In this document: one piece after another, positions 1-6,739 of the stretch
Numbering within the stretch: the first letter of the stretch is position 1
Layout of the letters: each line of letters opens with the position of its first letter
Source of the DNA: Deltaproteobacteria bacterium
Lineage (GTDB): Bacteria > Desulfobacterota > Desulfobulbia > Desulfobulbales > VMSU01
DNA: 9,145 nucleotides
Direction of reading: 5' to 3'
NCBI GenBank assembly: GCA_021789795.1
Contig: JAJYJA010000098.1
Coordinates: forward strand, 1 to 9,145
Position numbers and translations under genes: made by a program
Notes under the pieces: model-generated
Told to the model about the DNA's origin: nothing
Databases searched by the model: none
The model's input: the letters and a program-made list of their open reading frames with translations, nothing else

Positions 1-697
1 GGAAGAGATAGACGCGCCCGCCCTCCCCCTGCCGGCACGGCGGGCAGTCGCGGGCTAGGGCCAGGTCGGCGGCGAAGCCCTGGCGCAGGACGGCGAGCGC
101 CGGCGAGCGGTGGGCGAACTCCCAGGGGTCGGCGTAGGGCTTAAGGGCCAGGTACAATTCCTGGGGTGGGAAGTGCAGGTCCGCGACCGTGGCGCCGTAG
201 CCGTTGTAGTTGATGAGCTCACCCAACTCCCGCAGCACGGCCAGTTCCTCGCCCTCGATCCCCACCTCGCGGGCGGCCCGGATGGCGGTCTCGTGCAGGT
301 TGTCGCCAAAGGCCGCCGCCACCGCCCAGGGCCGAAATCGGCCCTTAAGCAGGCGATCGACGATCAGCGCGGTGCAGACCTCGGGGTCGGGGTCGATATG
401 GGCCGTGAGCCCTGGCGAGGCGGGCAGCTCGCCCGCGAAGTGGTGATCGGCGTAGAACACCTGGCAGCCCCGGTCCAGCAGTTCGTCCAAGGCCTTACGG
501 TTGGCGTCGAGCGAGATGTCGAGCACCGTCAGTCGGTCGCCCGCCGCCGCGCGCGAGGTTAGCCGGGCGAGCAGCTTGAGGTCGCGCTTGACCCCAGTCA
601 CCAGCTCCGCCTCCGGCCGGGGCTCGGCCAGCCTAAGCTGGTGCAAGGCGCAGAGGCCGTCCGCGTCGCCGTTGAAGATGTCGAACGCGCGGCTCAT
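1..697 (-). CDS. DHH-family phosphoesterase (partial, C-terminus beyond left edge)
   Basis: An open frame of 232 codons runs from ATG at 697 to the window edge without a stop. The DHH superfamily motifs are in order: an N-terminal D-A-D-G (D11, D13, G14, in FNGDADG), an aspartate at the end of a beta strand (D60, VLDIS), the signature D84-H85-H86 (YADHHF), and D132 in FGDN. These residues bind the catalytic metals in RecJ/NrnA-type phosphodiesterases, so hydrolysis of a phosphodiester (small nucleotide or oligonucleotide) is the family expectation; the substrate cannot be told. No CBS, GGDEF or membrane segment precedes the domain. C218 and C221 form a late CxxC near the edge. The ATG overlaps the lptD stop as ATGA and has GGGGGAA a few bases upstream, so it is probably the third gene of the ilvD-lptD unit. 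The family assignment is firm; the specific role is unknown. Confidence 0.85.
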   Translation of the reverse strand, partial: MSRAFDIFNGDADGLCALHQLRLAEPRPEAELVTGVKRDLKLLARLTSRAAAGDRLTVLDISLDANRKALDELLDRGCQVFYADHHFAGELPASPGLTAHIDPDPEVCTALIVDRLLKGRFRPWAVAAAFGDNLHETAIRAAREVGIEGEELAVLRELGELINYNGYGATVADLHFPPQELYLALKPYADPWEFAHRSPALAVLRQGFAADLALARDCPPCRQGEGGRVYLF

Positions 698-3117
698 GGG
701 GTCAGGTTCCCCCGGCTGCCGCCCAGGGAGGACAGGGTCTGGCTCAGGCCCATGATGTTGCCTACCCCTTCCAGGCTGAAGAGCAGGGCCACCCGGTAGC
801 TGTCGTCCGGGGTGGTGGTGGCCTGGAGGATCAAACCCCAGCAGGCCGGGTTGTAGAGCAACCTGAGCGAGGCGTCCGAGGTCTGGTTGATCTGTAGGGA
901 ATGATCGACCAGGGCCTGGGCCTGCAAGGTGTGGGTCAGGCGCAGCGAGGCGGTGAGGTTTAGTTGATCGATGAGCTGGGAGGGGTCGTAGCGGTGCTCG
1001 ACGGTTATGGAGTCGCCCCGGCTGGTGTTGTAGCTTGCCCCGACCTGGTAGTAGCCCGTCCCGCCGCCATGGACATCCCAGGAGGCCTTGTAGAGCAGTT
1101 GCAGGTTTTCTAAGGGCCGCATCCAGGAGTCGAGGACGGGGTTGGTCGGCTTGTGGCCGGCCGCGTCCGGTGGCGACAGGTCCTGGCGGGTCTCTCCCAG
1201 GTCGTAGGATTGACTTAGTCGGGCGTAGCCGAAGTTCCAGGCGTGGCCGTTGGCCCCCACCACGTCGAAGTCGTTGCGCAGCTCGTAGGTGATCAGGTTC
1301 TGGGAGGGCACCTGATCGGTGGCGTCGATGGCCGGCAGACGGCTCTGATCCACCCCAGGCACGTAGTTGTAGGACAGGCCGGGCCGGACGATGTGGGTCA
1401 TCTCCTTGAGCCACGAGCCGTTGAAGTCGAAGTCGCGCAGGAAGGGGGCGGCGGTGGCGAGGCTGGCGTCGGAGAGGGTGCGGTTCCGCAGCCCGTTGGC
1501 GTAATCAGGCGAGTCCACCCCGTTGCTGTCCACCTGGTAGGTGGTCTGGCGCAGGCCGACGCTGGCCGCGGTCTCAAGGTAGCGGCTGACCGGCAGCGGG
1601 GCCTTGAGCACCGGGTGCAGGTCGAGCCGCTGCTCCTTGACCCCGGTCTGCCGCCAGTAATCGACGTAGCCCGTCTCCCAGGTCAGGTCGGTGGCGGCCA
1701 GCATCGCCCCCAGTTTGCCGCCCGCGACCGGGGAGGGGAAGAGCGGCCTCGCGCCGGCGAACGACAGGCCGGGCAGGGCCCAGGGGTGGCTGGTCGAGTG
1801 GACGGCGGTGGGGTCTTGGATCATCTGCATCTCGCCGCTCATGGTCATTGACGGCCAGGTCTTGGTCAGTTGGGCGGTGCTGGTGCGGGCGTGGGTGCTC
1901 TTGGCGTCGAAACCGCGCCCGAACTCGTTGGCGATGGCGGCCGAGTTCTGGTCGTAGCCCAGTTCGCCGTCCGGGAACTCCTGGAGGTAATCCTGGTCCG
2001 AGACCAGGTCGATATCGAGCTTGCCGTTTACGTCAGGGGCGAAATTCTGATCCGCCTTGCCCCGGAGCCAGTAGCGATCCCGGTTGGTGCGGTAGATGCC
2101 GTCCGACTTGAAGTCGTCGCCGGGGTGGTCTTGCAGGCCGTCGTTCAGATAACTCAAGGCCAGGGTACCCTTGGAGTCCTGCTCCTGGACGTAGCGGTAC
2201 TCCGCCCCGCCCAGGGCGCCCCGGTTGGAGATGTCCCCGCCGTAGAGGGTGAGGTCCTGGCTGGGCGAGATGTTGATGAACAGGGGCACCATGACCCCGA
2301 AGCCGTCGCGGCTGCTGGCCGTCCACTCCGGGAGCAGGAGCCCGGTCTTGCGTTTGGTGTTGGTGGGGAAGGCCACGTAGGGCGAGTAGGCCACCGGCAC
2401 GTCCTTGACCCGGAAGGTGGCGTTGGTGAAGTGGGCGAAACCCTCCTGGGTGATGTCGGCGCTGCCCCAGCCGAAGCTCCAGGGCGGGGCCTTGCCGTCC
2501 ACCGGGGCGCACTTGGTCACCCAGCCGTCCCGCAAGTGGTAGGTGAGGTCGGAGATCTTCTTCACCTCCGCGCCGGTCAGGTAAAGGCTGCGCTTGGGAA
2601 AATAGAGGGTGGCGTTCTTTAAGTGGCCGGTCTGGCTAGTCATGTCCAGATCGGCAAGGTCGGCGGTAATGTGCTCCTCCTCCGAGTCCAGCACCACGTG
2701 GCCTCGGGCCCGGATCCGGTTGCTGGCGGTATCGACCCGCACCCAGTCGCCGGTGATGGTCAGGGGCTTGATGGTCGGGCCGCCGGCGGGCCTGGGGGCG
2801 TCGATTTCAGCCACCGAGGACACCCCTTCCCGGACCAGCACCACCTTGCCCACGGCCACGATGCTAGGCGGATCGGAGAAGCGGTAGATCTTGTCGGCGG
2901 TGACCTTCCACGGCTGCTCGGGCGCCGGCTGGTCTTCCGGGGCCTTCGGGGGTGATTGCCGGTCGGCGTTCACCCCCGGGTTGGCCGTTTCCGGCCCTGG
3001 CGAAGGGTTGTCGCCGGCCCGGCCCGGCCCCGGCTCCAAGACCGCGAGCAGGCAGAGGGCGCAGAGGGCGCCGGGGACGACCCGCAGTCGCCGCCAGGTG
3101 GTGACCCCTTTGTTCAT
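694..3117 (-). CDS. lptD: LPS-assembly outer-membrane protein LptD (OstA/Imp)
   Basis: This 807-residue protein matches LptD, the outer-membrane barrel that with the LptE lipoprotein inserts lipopolysaccharide into the outer leaflet. Residues 1-35 form a signal peptide (basic start, hydrophobic core about 13-27, likely cleavage after GRA). A proline-rich linker follows to about 68. Next comes the LptA/OstA-like beta-jellyroll (about 70-200: KVTADKIYRF, GHVVLDSEEEHITADLADLD). From about 215 to the end is the LptD barrel, including YSPYVAFPTN and a C-terminal YNPACWGLIL strand. Its length is close to E. coli LptD (784). Only two cysteines remain in the mature protein, C203 and C759, placed for one disulfide joining periplasmic domain and barrel. 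The frame stays open to 3489, but ATG 3117 is chosen because the signal peptide starts there and it overlaps the ilvD stop (ATGA); the extra upstream residues are an ilvD shadow. Its own ribosome site is weak, which fits coupling to ilvD. Confidence 0.93.
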   Translation of the reverse strand: MNKGVTTWRRLRVVPGALCALCLLAVLEPGPGRAGDNPSPGPETANPGVNADRQSPPKAPEDQPAPEQPWKVTADKIYRFSDPPSIVAVGKVVLVREGVSSVAEIDAPRPAGGPTIKPLTITGDWVRVDTASNRIRARGHVVLDSEEEHITADLADLDMTSQTGHLKNATLYFPKRSLYLTGAEVKKISDLTYHLRDGWVTKCAPVDGKAPPWSFGWGSADITQEGFAHFTNATFRVKDVPVAYSPYVAFPTNTKRKTGLLLPEWTASSRDGFGVMVPLFINISPSQDLTLYGGDISNRGALGGAEYRYVQEQDSKGTLALSYLNDGLQDHPGDDFKSDGIYRTNRDRYWLRGKADQNFAPDVNGKLDIDLVSDQDYLQEFPDGELGYDQNSAAIANEFGRGFDAKSTHARTSTAQLTKTWPSMTMSGEMQMIQDPTAVHSTSHPWALPGLSFAGARPLFPSPVAGGKLGAMLAATDLTWETGYVDYWRQTGVKEQRLDLHPVLKAPLPVSRYLETAASVGLRQTTYQVDSNGVDSPDYANGLRNRTLSDASLATAAPFLRDFDFNGSWLKEMTHIVRPGLSYNYVPGVDQSRLPAIDATDQVPSQNLITYELRNDFDVVGANGHAWNFGYARLSQSYDLGETRQDLSPPDAAGHKPTNPVLDSWMRPLENLQLLYKASWDVHGGGTGYYQVGASYNTSRGDSITVEHRYDPSQLIDQLNLTASLRLTHTLQAQALVDHSLQINQTSDASLRLLYNPACWGLILQATTTPDDSYRVALLFSLEGVGNIMGLSQTLSSLGGSRGNLTP

Positions 3118-4784
3118 CGATCTTCGGAGAGGACGGCGCCGGTGCTGCCGGAGGTGACCTGCCGGGCGTAACGCGCCAGGTAGCCGGTGGTGATCTTGGG
3201 GGCCGGGGCCCGCCAGGCGGCCCGCCGTTTGGCCAGCACCGCCTCTGGCACCGAAAGGGTCAGGGCGTGGCCGGGGATATCGACCACGATCTCGTCGCCC
3301 TCCTCGACCAGGGCGATGGGCCCGCCCACCGCCGCCTCGGGCGAGACGTGGCCGACGCAGGCCCCTTGGGTGCCGCCCGAGAAGCGGCCGTCGGTGAGCA
3401 GGGCCACCGACTTGCCGAGCCCCATGCCGATGATGGCCGAGGTGGGGGAGAGCATCTCCGGCATCCCCGGCCCGCCCTGAGGGCCGCAATAACGGATGAC
3501 CACCACCTCGCCGGGCCGGATCTGCCCCCCCAGGATGGCGGCCTGGGCCGCCTCCTCGGAGTCGTAGACCCGGGCCGGGCCGCGATGGATCATCATCTCC
3601 GGGCTGACCGCCGACTGCTTGACCACCCCGCCATCCGGGGCCAGGTTGCCGTAGAGCACCGCGATGCCGCCCACCGCGTGGTAGGGGGCGGAGACCGGCT
3701 TAATGATCTCTTGGTCGCGCACCTTGGCCTTTTTCAGGTTCTCGCCCAGGGTCTGGCCGGTGGCGGTCATCACCTGAAGGTGCAGCCCGGCCCCGGTGTT
3801 GCAAAGTTCCGCCATCACCGCCTGCACCCCGCCCGCCTCGTCTAGTTGCTGAAGGCTGTGGGGCCCGCCGGGGATCAGGCTACAGATATGCGGCACCCGG
3901 CCGCTCACCTCGTTGAAGGTGGCGAGCGGCAGCTCCACCCCCGCCTCGCGGGCGATGGCCGGGACGTGGAGCACGGTGTTGGTGGAGCAGCCCAGGGCCA
4001 TGTCCACCGCCATCGCATTCTCGAAGGCCTGGCGGGTGGCGATGTCCCGGGGCCGGATATCCCTTTCTAGTAGCCGCATCACCGCCATCCCCGCCTCCTT
4101 GGCCAGGCGGATGCGGGCCGCCGACACCGCCGGGATGGTGCCGTTGCCGGGCAGTCCCAGGCCCACCGCCTCGGTCAGGCAGTTCATGGAGTTGGCGGTG
4201 AACATCCCGGCGCAGGAGCCGCAGCCGGGGCAGGCCGCCTCCTCCAGTTCGCCCAGCTCCTCCTCGCTCATGCCGCCGGCCCGCACCCGGCCCACCCCCT
4301 CGAAGACGCTGATCAGGTGCACGTCCCGGCCCTGGAAGCGGCCGGTGAGCATCGGCCCGCCGCTGACCATGAGCGCCGGGATGTTGACCCTGAGCATGGC
4401 CATCAGCATCCCGGGGGTGATCTTGTCGCAGTTGGGGATCAAGACCAGGGCGTCGAAGGGATGGGCCTGGGCCATGACCTCCACCGAGTCGGCGATCAGC
4501 TCCCGGCTGGCCAGCGAGTACTTCATACCCTGGTGGTTCATGGCGATGCCGTCGCAGACCCCGATGGTGGCGAACGAGATCGGGGTGCCGCCCGCCATGC
4601 GGATGCCGGTCTTCACCGCCTCTAAGATCCTGTCCAGGTGGATATGTCCGGGGATGATCTCGTTATGGGCGTGCCCCACCCCGACCAGGGGCCGGCGGAG
4701 CTCCTCGTCGGTGTAGCCCATGGCCTTCAAGAGCGAACGGTGGGGCGCCCGCTCCAGACCTTTTTTAATCGCGTCGCTACGCAT
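3114..4784 (-). CDS. ilvD: Dihydroxy-acid dehydratase IlvD
   Basis: The 556-residue protein is an IlvD/Edd-family dehydratase. It dehydrates 2,3-dihydroxy-isovalerate and -methylvalerate to the 2-oxo acids in valine, leucine and isoleucine synthesis in the cytosol. Visible marks are SASE-independent family blocks: EIIPGHIHL (42-50), VCDGIAM (76-82), NCDKITPGMLMA (118-129), PGCGSCAGMFTANSMN (186-201) and the C-terminal GRFSGG (466-471, with the putative base serine S469). C77, C119, C188 and C191 are candidate Fe-S ligands; C119-D120-K121 is the usual ligand/Mg-site region. The CDG version of the second block resembles archaeal and deltaproteobacterial enzymes rather than E. coli. The length matches the short bacterial form (about 555). 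The frame is open to a GTG at 4829, but ATG 4784 has AAGGAGG seven bases upstream and starts at the family's usual RSDxIKKG. It is the first gene of an ATGA-coupled unit with lptD and is driven by the 4854-4882 promoter. Confidence 0.96.
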   Translation of the reverse strand: MRSDAIKKGLERAPHRSLLKAMGYTDEELRRPLVGVGHAHNEIIPGHIHLDRILEAVKTGIRMAGGTPISFATIGVCDGIAMNHQGMKYSLASRELIADSVEVMAQAHPFDALVLIPNCDKITPGMLMAMLRVNIPALMVSGGPMLTGRFQGRDVHLISVFEGVGRVRAGGMSEEELGELEEAACPGCGSCAGMFTANSMNCLTEAVGLGLPGNGTIPAVSAARIRLAKEAGMAVMRLLERDIRPRDIATRQAFENAMAVDMALGCSTNTVLHVPAIAREAGVELPLATFNEVSGRVPHICSLIPGGPHSLQQLDEAGGVQAVMAELCNTGAGLHLQVMTATGQTLGENLKKAKVRDQEIIKPVSAPYHAVGGIAVLYGNLAPDGGVVKQSAVSPEMMIHRGPARVYDSEEAAQAAILGGQIRPGEVVVIRYCGPQGGPGMPEMLSPTSAIIGMGLGKSVALLTDGRFSGGTQGACVGHVSPEAAVGGPIALVEEGDEIVVDIPGHALTLSVPEAVLAKRRAAWRAPAPKITTGYLARYARQVTSGSTGAVLSEDR

Positions 4785-4796
4785 GGTTTCCTCCTT

Positions 4797-4826
4797 GTCT
4801 TCGGCCAGCCCCGCGGGCGGGAAGAC
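4797..4826 (-). promoter_or_regulatory. Candidate leader hairpin beside the ilvD ribosome site
   Basis: In the ilvD leader GTCTTC pairs with GAAGAC (6 bp) around an 18-nt loop that holds a further CCCG/CGGG pairing. The 3' arm ends directly before AAGGAGG. I see no separate leader peptide rich in Ile, Val or Leu codons and no T-run, so this is not a classical ilv attenuator. It could modulate access to the ribosome site, or be chance in GC-rich DNA. Confidence 0.3.
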
Positions 4827-4853
4827 CACGGCCGCCGGCCTTGAAAATCATCG

Positions 4854-4882
4854 AATTTACGCGTCGGCGCCGCTCTCGTCAA
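4854..4882 (-). promoter_or_regulatory. Sigma70-type promoter of the ilvD-lptD-DHH unit
   Basis: TTGACG (-35, at 4877-4882) and TAAATT (-10, at 4854-4859) are separated by exactly 17 bp. The -35 matches the consensus TTGACA at five of six positions and the -10 matches TATAAT at four. Transcription would start near 4847, giving a leader of about 60 nt before the ilvD ATG at 4784. Confidence 0.65.
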
Positions 4883-4885
4883 GGT

Positions 4886-4915
4886 AAAACTCCCGGCTCG
4901 CCGCCGGCCGGTTTT
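4886..4915 (-). terminator. Weak candidate terminator downstream of selC
   Basis: On the minus strand AAAACCGGC and GCCGG-GAGTTTT flank a 9-nt loop: a 5-bp GC stem with short A and T tracts. It lies about 90 bases past the selC 3' end and just before the ilvD -35 box, where a terminator would separate the two units. The T tract is only four bases and the stem is short, so support is modest. Confidence 0.3.
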
Positions 4916-5006
4916 CGGGTCCGTAATTTTCTTGCTGGCCCAGGGGCGGTATTGTATATCTTGGGGTTCGTGCAGGGGGGAGGAGCGACGGGCCGGGGAA
5001 CATAGG

Positions 5007-5104
5007 TGGCGGAAGTGCATGGGAATCGAACCCACCCGCCAGGCTATTAACCCGGCGCACCGGATTTGAAGTCCGGGAGGGCCACCAGTGCCCTTTCCAC
5101 TTCC
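5007..5104 (-). tRNA. selC: Selenocysteine tRNA (tRNA-Sec, anticodon UCA)
   Basis: This 98-nt tRNA (CCA encoded, 5007-5009; discriminator G at 5010) is read by SelB-bound ribosomes at recoded UGA codons. Its 5' start GGAAG and 3' end CTTCCGCCA are as in E. coli selC. The anticodon loop CTTCAAA sits on the perfect CCGGA/TCCGG stem, anticodon UCA at 5067-5069. The long variable arm has a 7-bp stem (CGCCGGG with CCTGGCG, one G-T) and loop TTAATAG. The T arm is GTGGG-TTCGATT-CCCAT. The D stem is AGGGC/GCCCT. The acceptor has seven standard pairs, and the eighth, expected in bacterial 8/5 tRNA-Sec, would be G-G. No selA, selB or selD and no visible recoded gene is in this window. Assignment is secure from anticodon plus variable arm. 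Confidence 0.95.
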
Positions 5105-5193
5105 GTATTGCCGAAAAAAATACTAGGATGGCAGCTATGGGGTGGGCCCGTTCCGCGACGGCGGCGAAGGCTGCTCCATAACCTAATGAAAGG

Positions 5194-5222
5194 ATAATAA
5201 TTTTTTCTGGCTTACAGCACAA
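5194..5222 (-). promoter_or_regulatory. Candidate promoter for selC
   Basis: TATTAT (-10, 5194-5199; five of six to consensus) lies 17 bp from TTGTGC (-35, 5217-5222; three of six) in an AT-rich island. Transcription would start about 80 bases before the mature tRNA 5' end. The same AT-rich patch offers GATAAT on the plus strand (5193-5198) as a possible -10 for the divergent gene at 5247, but with no good -35. The rest of 5105-5246 shows nothing I recognise. Confidence 0.4.
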
Positions 5223-5246
5223 CTCTTATTTTTAGGGATCTGGCCG

Positions 5247-5636
5247 ATGGAATGTGAGCGTTTTAAAAAACTTCTCAAGTCGTGGTACATACAAGTCCAA
5301 AACGAGGCCTTGGCTCCGGCCCGCATGGTTGACTTCATGGAGAACCATGTCGAAGGCTGTCCGATCTGCAAGATGGACCCCGAGGCCAAGAAGGATATCG
5401 CCAAGATCATCACCTTGGTCTTGCCCCAGGAAAAAATAAGGCAAACCGGACGCCAGAGCGCTGCCGAAGATCAGGAGACGATGGGCGACGAGGGCGAGGA
5501 GGCGGGCCTGGAGGCGGACTACCTCCCGGAGGGCGAGGAGGCGACGGGTGAGGAGCCGGAAAGCGGCGAGGAGGACCTGGAGGACGACTTCGAAGAGGAT
5601 AGCCCGGAAGACGAACAGGGCCGGGACGAGGAGTGA
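5247..5636 (+). CDS. Small acidic protein with zf-HC2-like Cys/His motif (unknown function)
   Basis: The predicted protein has 129 residues, ATG at 5247 with AGGGA eight bases upstream. Residues 1-64 look like a compact helical domain with C3, H34, C38 and C41. The HxxxCxxC spacing, the early cysteine and the ALAPARMVDFMENHVEGCPIC context resemble the zf-HC2 zinc motif of anti-sigma factors. Unlike many of those it has no transmembrane segment. Residues 65-129 are a low-complexity tail dominated by Glu and Asp, with no aromatic core, probably disordered. The tail could compete for a basic partner or nucleic-acid-binding surface; that is inference. It is the only plus-strand gene here, is divergent from selC, and has no sigma-factor gene beside it. 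I believe similar proteins occur in Desulfobacterota but know of no assigned function. It is a real gene judging by start, ribosome site and domain-like N-terminus. Confidence 0.75.
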   Translation: MECERFKKLLKSWYIQVQNEALAPARMVDFMENHVEGCPICKMDPEAKKDIAKIITLVLPQEKIRQTGRQSAAEDQETMGDEGEEAGLEADYLPEGEEATGEEPESGEEDLEDDFEEDSPEDEQGRDEE

Positions 5637-5701
5637 ACGGGTCGTAGGCGCCTTAAGCGACTGGCCCTGGTTTTTTTGCGGACTGGACTAGGGTGCCGGG
5701 C

Positions 5702-6352
5702 TTAGCTGGGGGCAGGCAGGGGGCACTCGCCGCAGCGGGGGCCGGTCTTCTTGCAGTACTCCTTGCCGACGCGGACGATCAGGGCGTGGTACTCGTTGAA
5801 CAAGGCGGGGTCGGCGGGCAGGGCGTCCATGAACAGGGCCTGGATCTGGTGGTAGTCCGCCTCTTCCTCCGCAATCAGGCCGTGGCGGGAGAGAAGACGG
5901 TGGGTATAGGCATCTACCACGAAGATGGGCTTGCCGGCCGCGTAGAGCAGGATGGAGTCCGCCGTCTCCGGGCCGATCCCCTTCACCTCCAGGAGCTGTT
6001 GCCTTAGGGAGGCAAGCGGGGTGGCGAAAAAACGGTCGAGGTCGCCGTCGAAGCGGCCGGCGATCAGGGATAGCAGGTTGTGGAGCCTGGCCGCCTTGAG
6101 GTTGAAATAGCCGCAGGGCCGGATCTGCTCGGCCAGCAGCGGCGGCGGCAAGGCGAACAGGCGGGCCGGATCGAGCAGGCCCTGGCCCTTGAGGTTGGCG
6201 ATTGCCTTCTCGACGTTGCTCCAGGCGGTGTTCTGGGTCAGCACCGCCCCCACCATGACCTCGAAGGGGGTCTCTCCCGGCCACCAGTGCTGAGGCCCGA
6301 AGCGGGCGAGGAGCCGGTCGTATATATCGTTGAGCGCCTGGGGCCGGTTCAC
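5702..6352 (-). CDS. HhH-GPD DNA glycosylase, EndoIII/MagIII-like
   Basis: A 216-residue base-excision glycosylase acting on damaged bases in DNA. The fold is shown by the TQNTAWSNVEKAIANLK helix (39-55), the helix-hairpin-helix VKGIGPETAD (123-132) and the catalytic aspartate D147 (FVVDAY). Where E. coli EndoIII has the lyase lysine (GRKT), this protein has E129 (GPET), so a monofunctional glycosylase without AP-lyase activity is expected, as in MagIII-type 3-methyladenine glycosylases. The C-terminus keeps three of the four EndoIII cluster cysteines (C200, C207, C210, spacing x6 and x2); the fourth position is S216, the last residue, so an intact 4Fe-4S cluster is doubtful. Start is GTG at 6352; no in-frame ATG precedes the conserved region and no clear ribosome site is seen, which fits coupling to the membrane-protein gene ending 15 bp upstream. 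Family firm, substrate uncertain. Confidence 0.88.
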   Translation of the reverse strand: MNRPQALNDIYDRLLARFGPQHWWPGETPFEVMVGAVLTQNTAWSNVEKAIANLKGQGLLDPARLFALPPPLLAEQIRPCGYFNLKAARLHNLLSLIAGRFDGDLDRFFATPLASLRQQLLEVKGIGPETADSILLYAAGKPIFVVDAYTHRLLSRHGLIAEEEADYHQIQALFMDALPADPALFNEYHALIVRVGKEYCKKTGPRCGECPLPAPS

Positions 6353-6367
6353 GTAAGTGCTACAAGT

Positions 6368-6700
6368 TCAGTCGTGACGGATAAAGAGGAGATAGATCAG
6401 GATGGCCACCCCCGCCACCCCGACCCCGGCGATGGGCAGGATCTTGCCGATACTGATCTCGCCGCCCACCACCGCCCCCCGCACGTAGTCGGTGCCGGAA
6501 AAGTACCAGAGCCCCAGGCACAGGGCGATGATGACCAGGTTGACGAAGGTCTGGCGGTAGAGGTTGTAGATCACCACGCAGATCAGGGGGGCCAGGAAAT
6601 AGGGGTTGTGAAAGAGCCCCGGCGCATCCACCGCCTTAATTTGCTCCAGCACCTGGGTGTGATGGATCCAGTCGCCAACCCGAACCAAGAAATCCGTCAT
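6368..6700 (-). CDS. Small integral membrane protein, unknown function
   Basis: A 110-residue protein with three predicted membrane helices, roughly 32-49 (NPYFLAPLICVVIYNLY), 51-68 (FVNLVIIALCLGLWYFSG) and 86-107 (KILPIAGVGVAGVAILIYLL). A soluble amphipathic N-terminus (1-30) precedes them and the chain ends in RHD, with no signal peptide. The start ATG 6700 has a strong GGAGG-rich ribosome site (GGGAGGGGAGGAGGGG). It is followed after 15 bp by the glycosylase gene, so the two are likely co-transcribed. Upstream lies the fold-back element 6740-6890 and then thiC on the same strand. I do not recognise the family beyond a vague resemblance to conserved Desulfobacterota membrane proteins, and no function can be given. 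Confidence 0.75.
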   Translation of the reverse strand: MTDFLVRVGDWIHHTQVLEQIKAVDAPGLFHNPYFLAPLICVVIYNLYRQTFVNLVIIALCLGLWYFSGTDYVRGAVVGGEISIGKILPIAGVGVAGVAILIYLLFIRHD

Positions 6701-6732
6701 GGCCCCTCCTCCCCTCCCGGGTTTTCCAGGTC

Positions 6733-6739
6733 AATATGT
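6733..6739 (+). repeat. Left copy of putative target-site duplication
   Basis: AATATGT lies flush against the left end of the fold-back element. The identical heptamer sits flush against the right end at 6891-6897. TC precedes both copies, but on the right those bases belong to the inverted-repeat end, so 7 bp is the conservative length. Confidence 0.6.

Noticed and set aside
1870..2622. Long plus-strand open frame (250 codons) opposite lptD
   Set aside because: It is a GC-rich antisense shadow of lptD with valine/glycine-rich repetitive composition and no domain; the minus strand has a full LptD signal and barrel.
3118..3489. N-terminal extension of LptD to 931 residues
   Set aside because: The extra residues are arginine/glycine-rich out-of-frame ilvD sequence. 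The signal peptide begins at the ATG at 3117, which overlaps the ilvD stop.
4785..4829. GTG start adding 15 residues to IlvD
   Set aside because: ATG 4784 has a strong AAGGAGG site and matches the family N-terminus; the added residues include the ribosome site itself.
5641..5677. Terminator after the acidic-protein gene
   Set aside because: A T7 run (5671-5677) is present, but the only nearby stem (GTCGT/GCGAC) is 5 bp with an 11-nt loop and ends about ten bases before the T-run, too weak to call.
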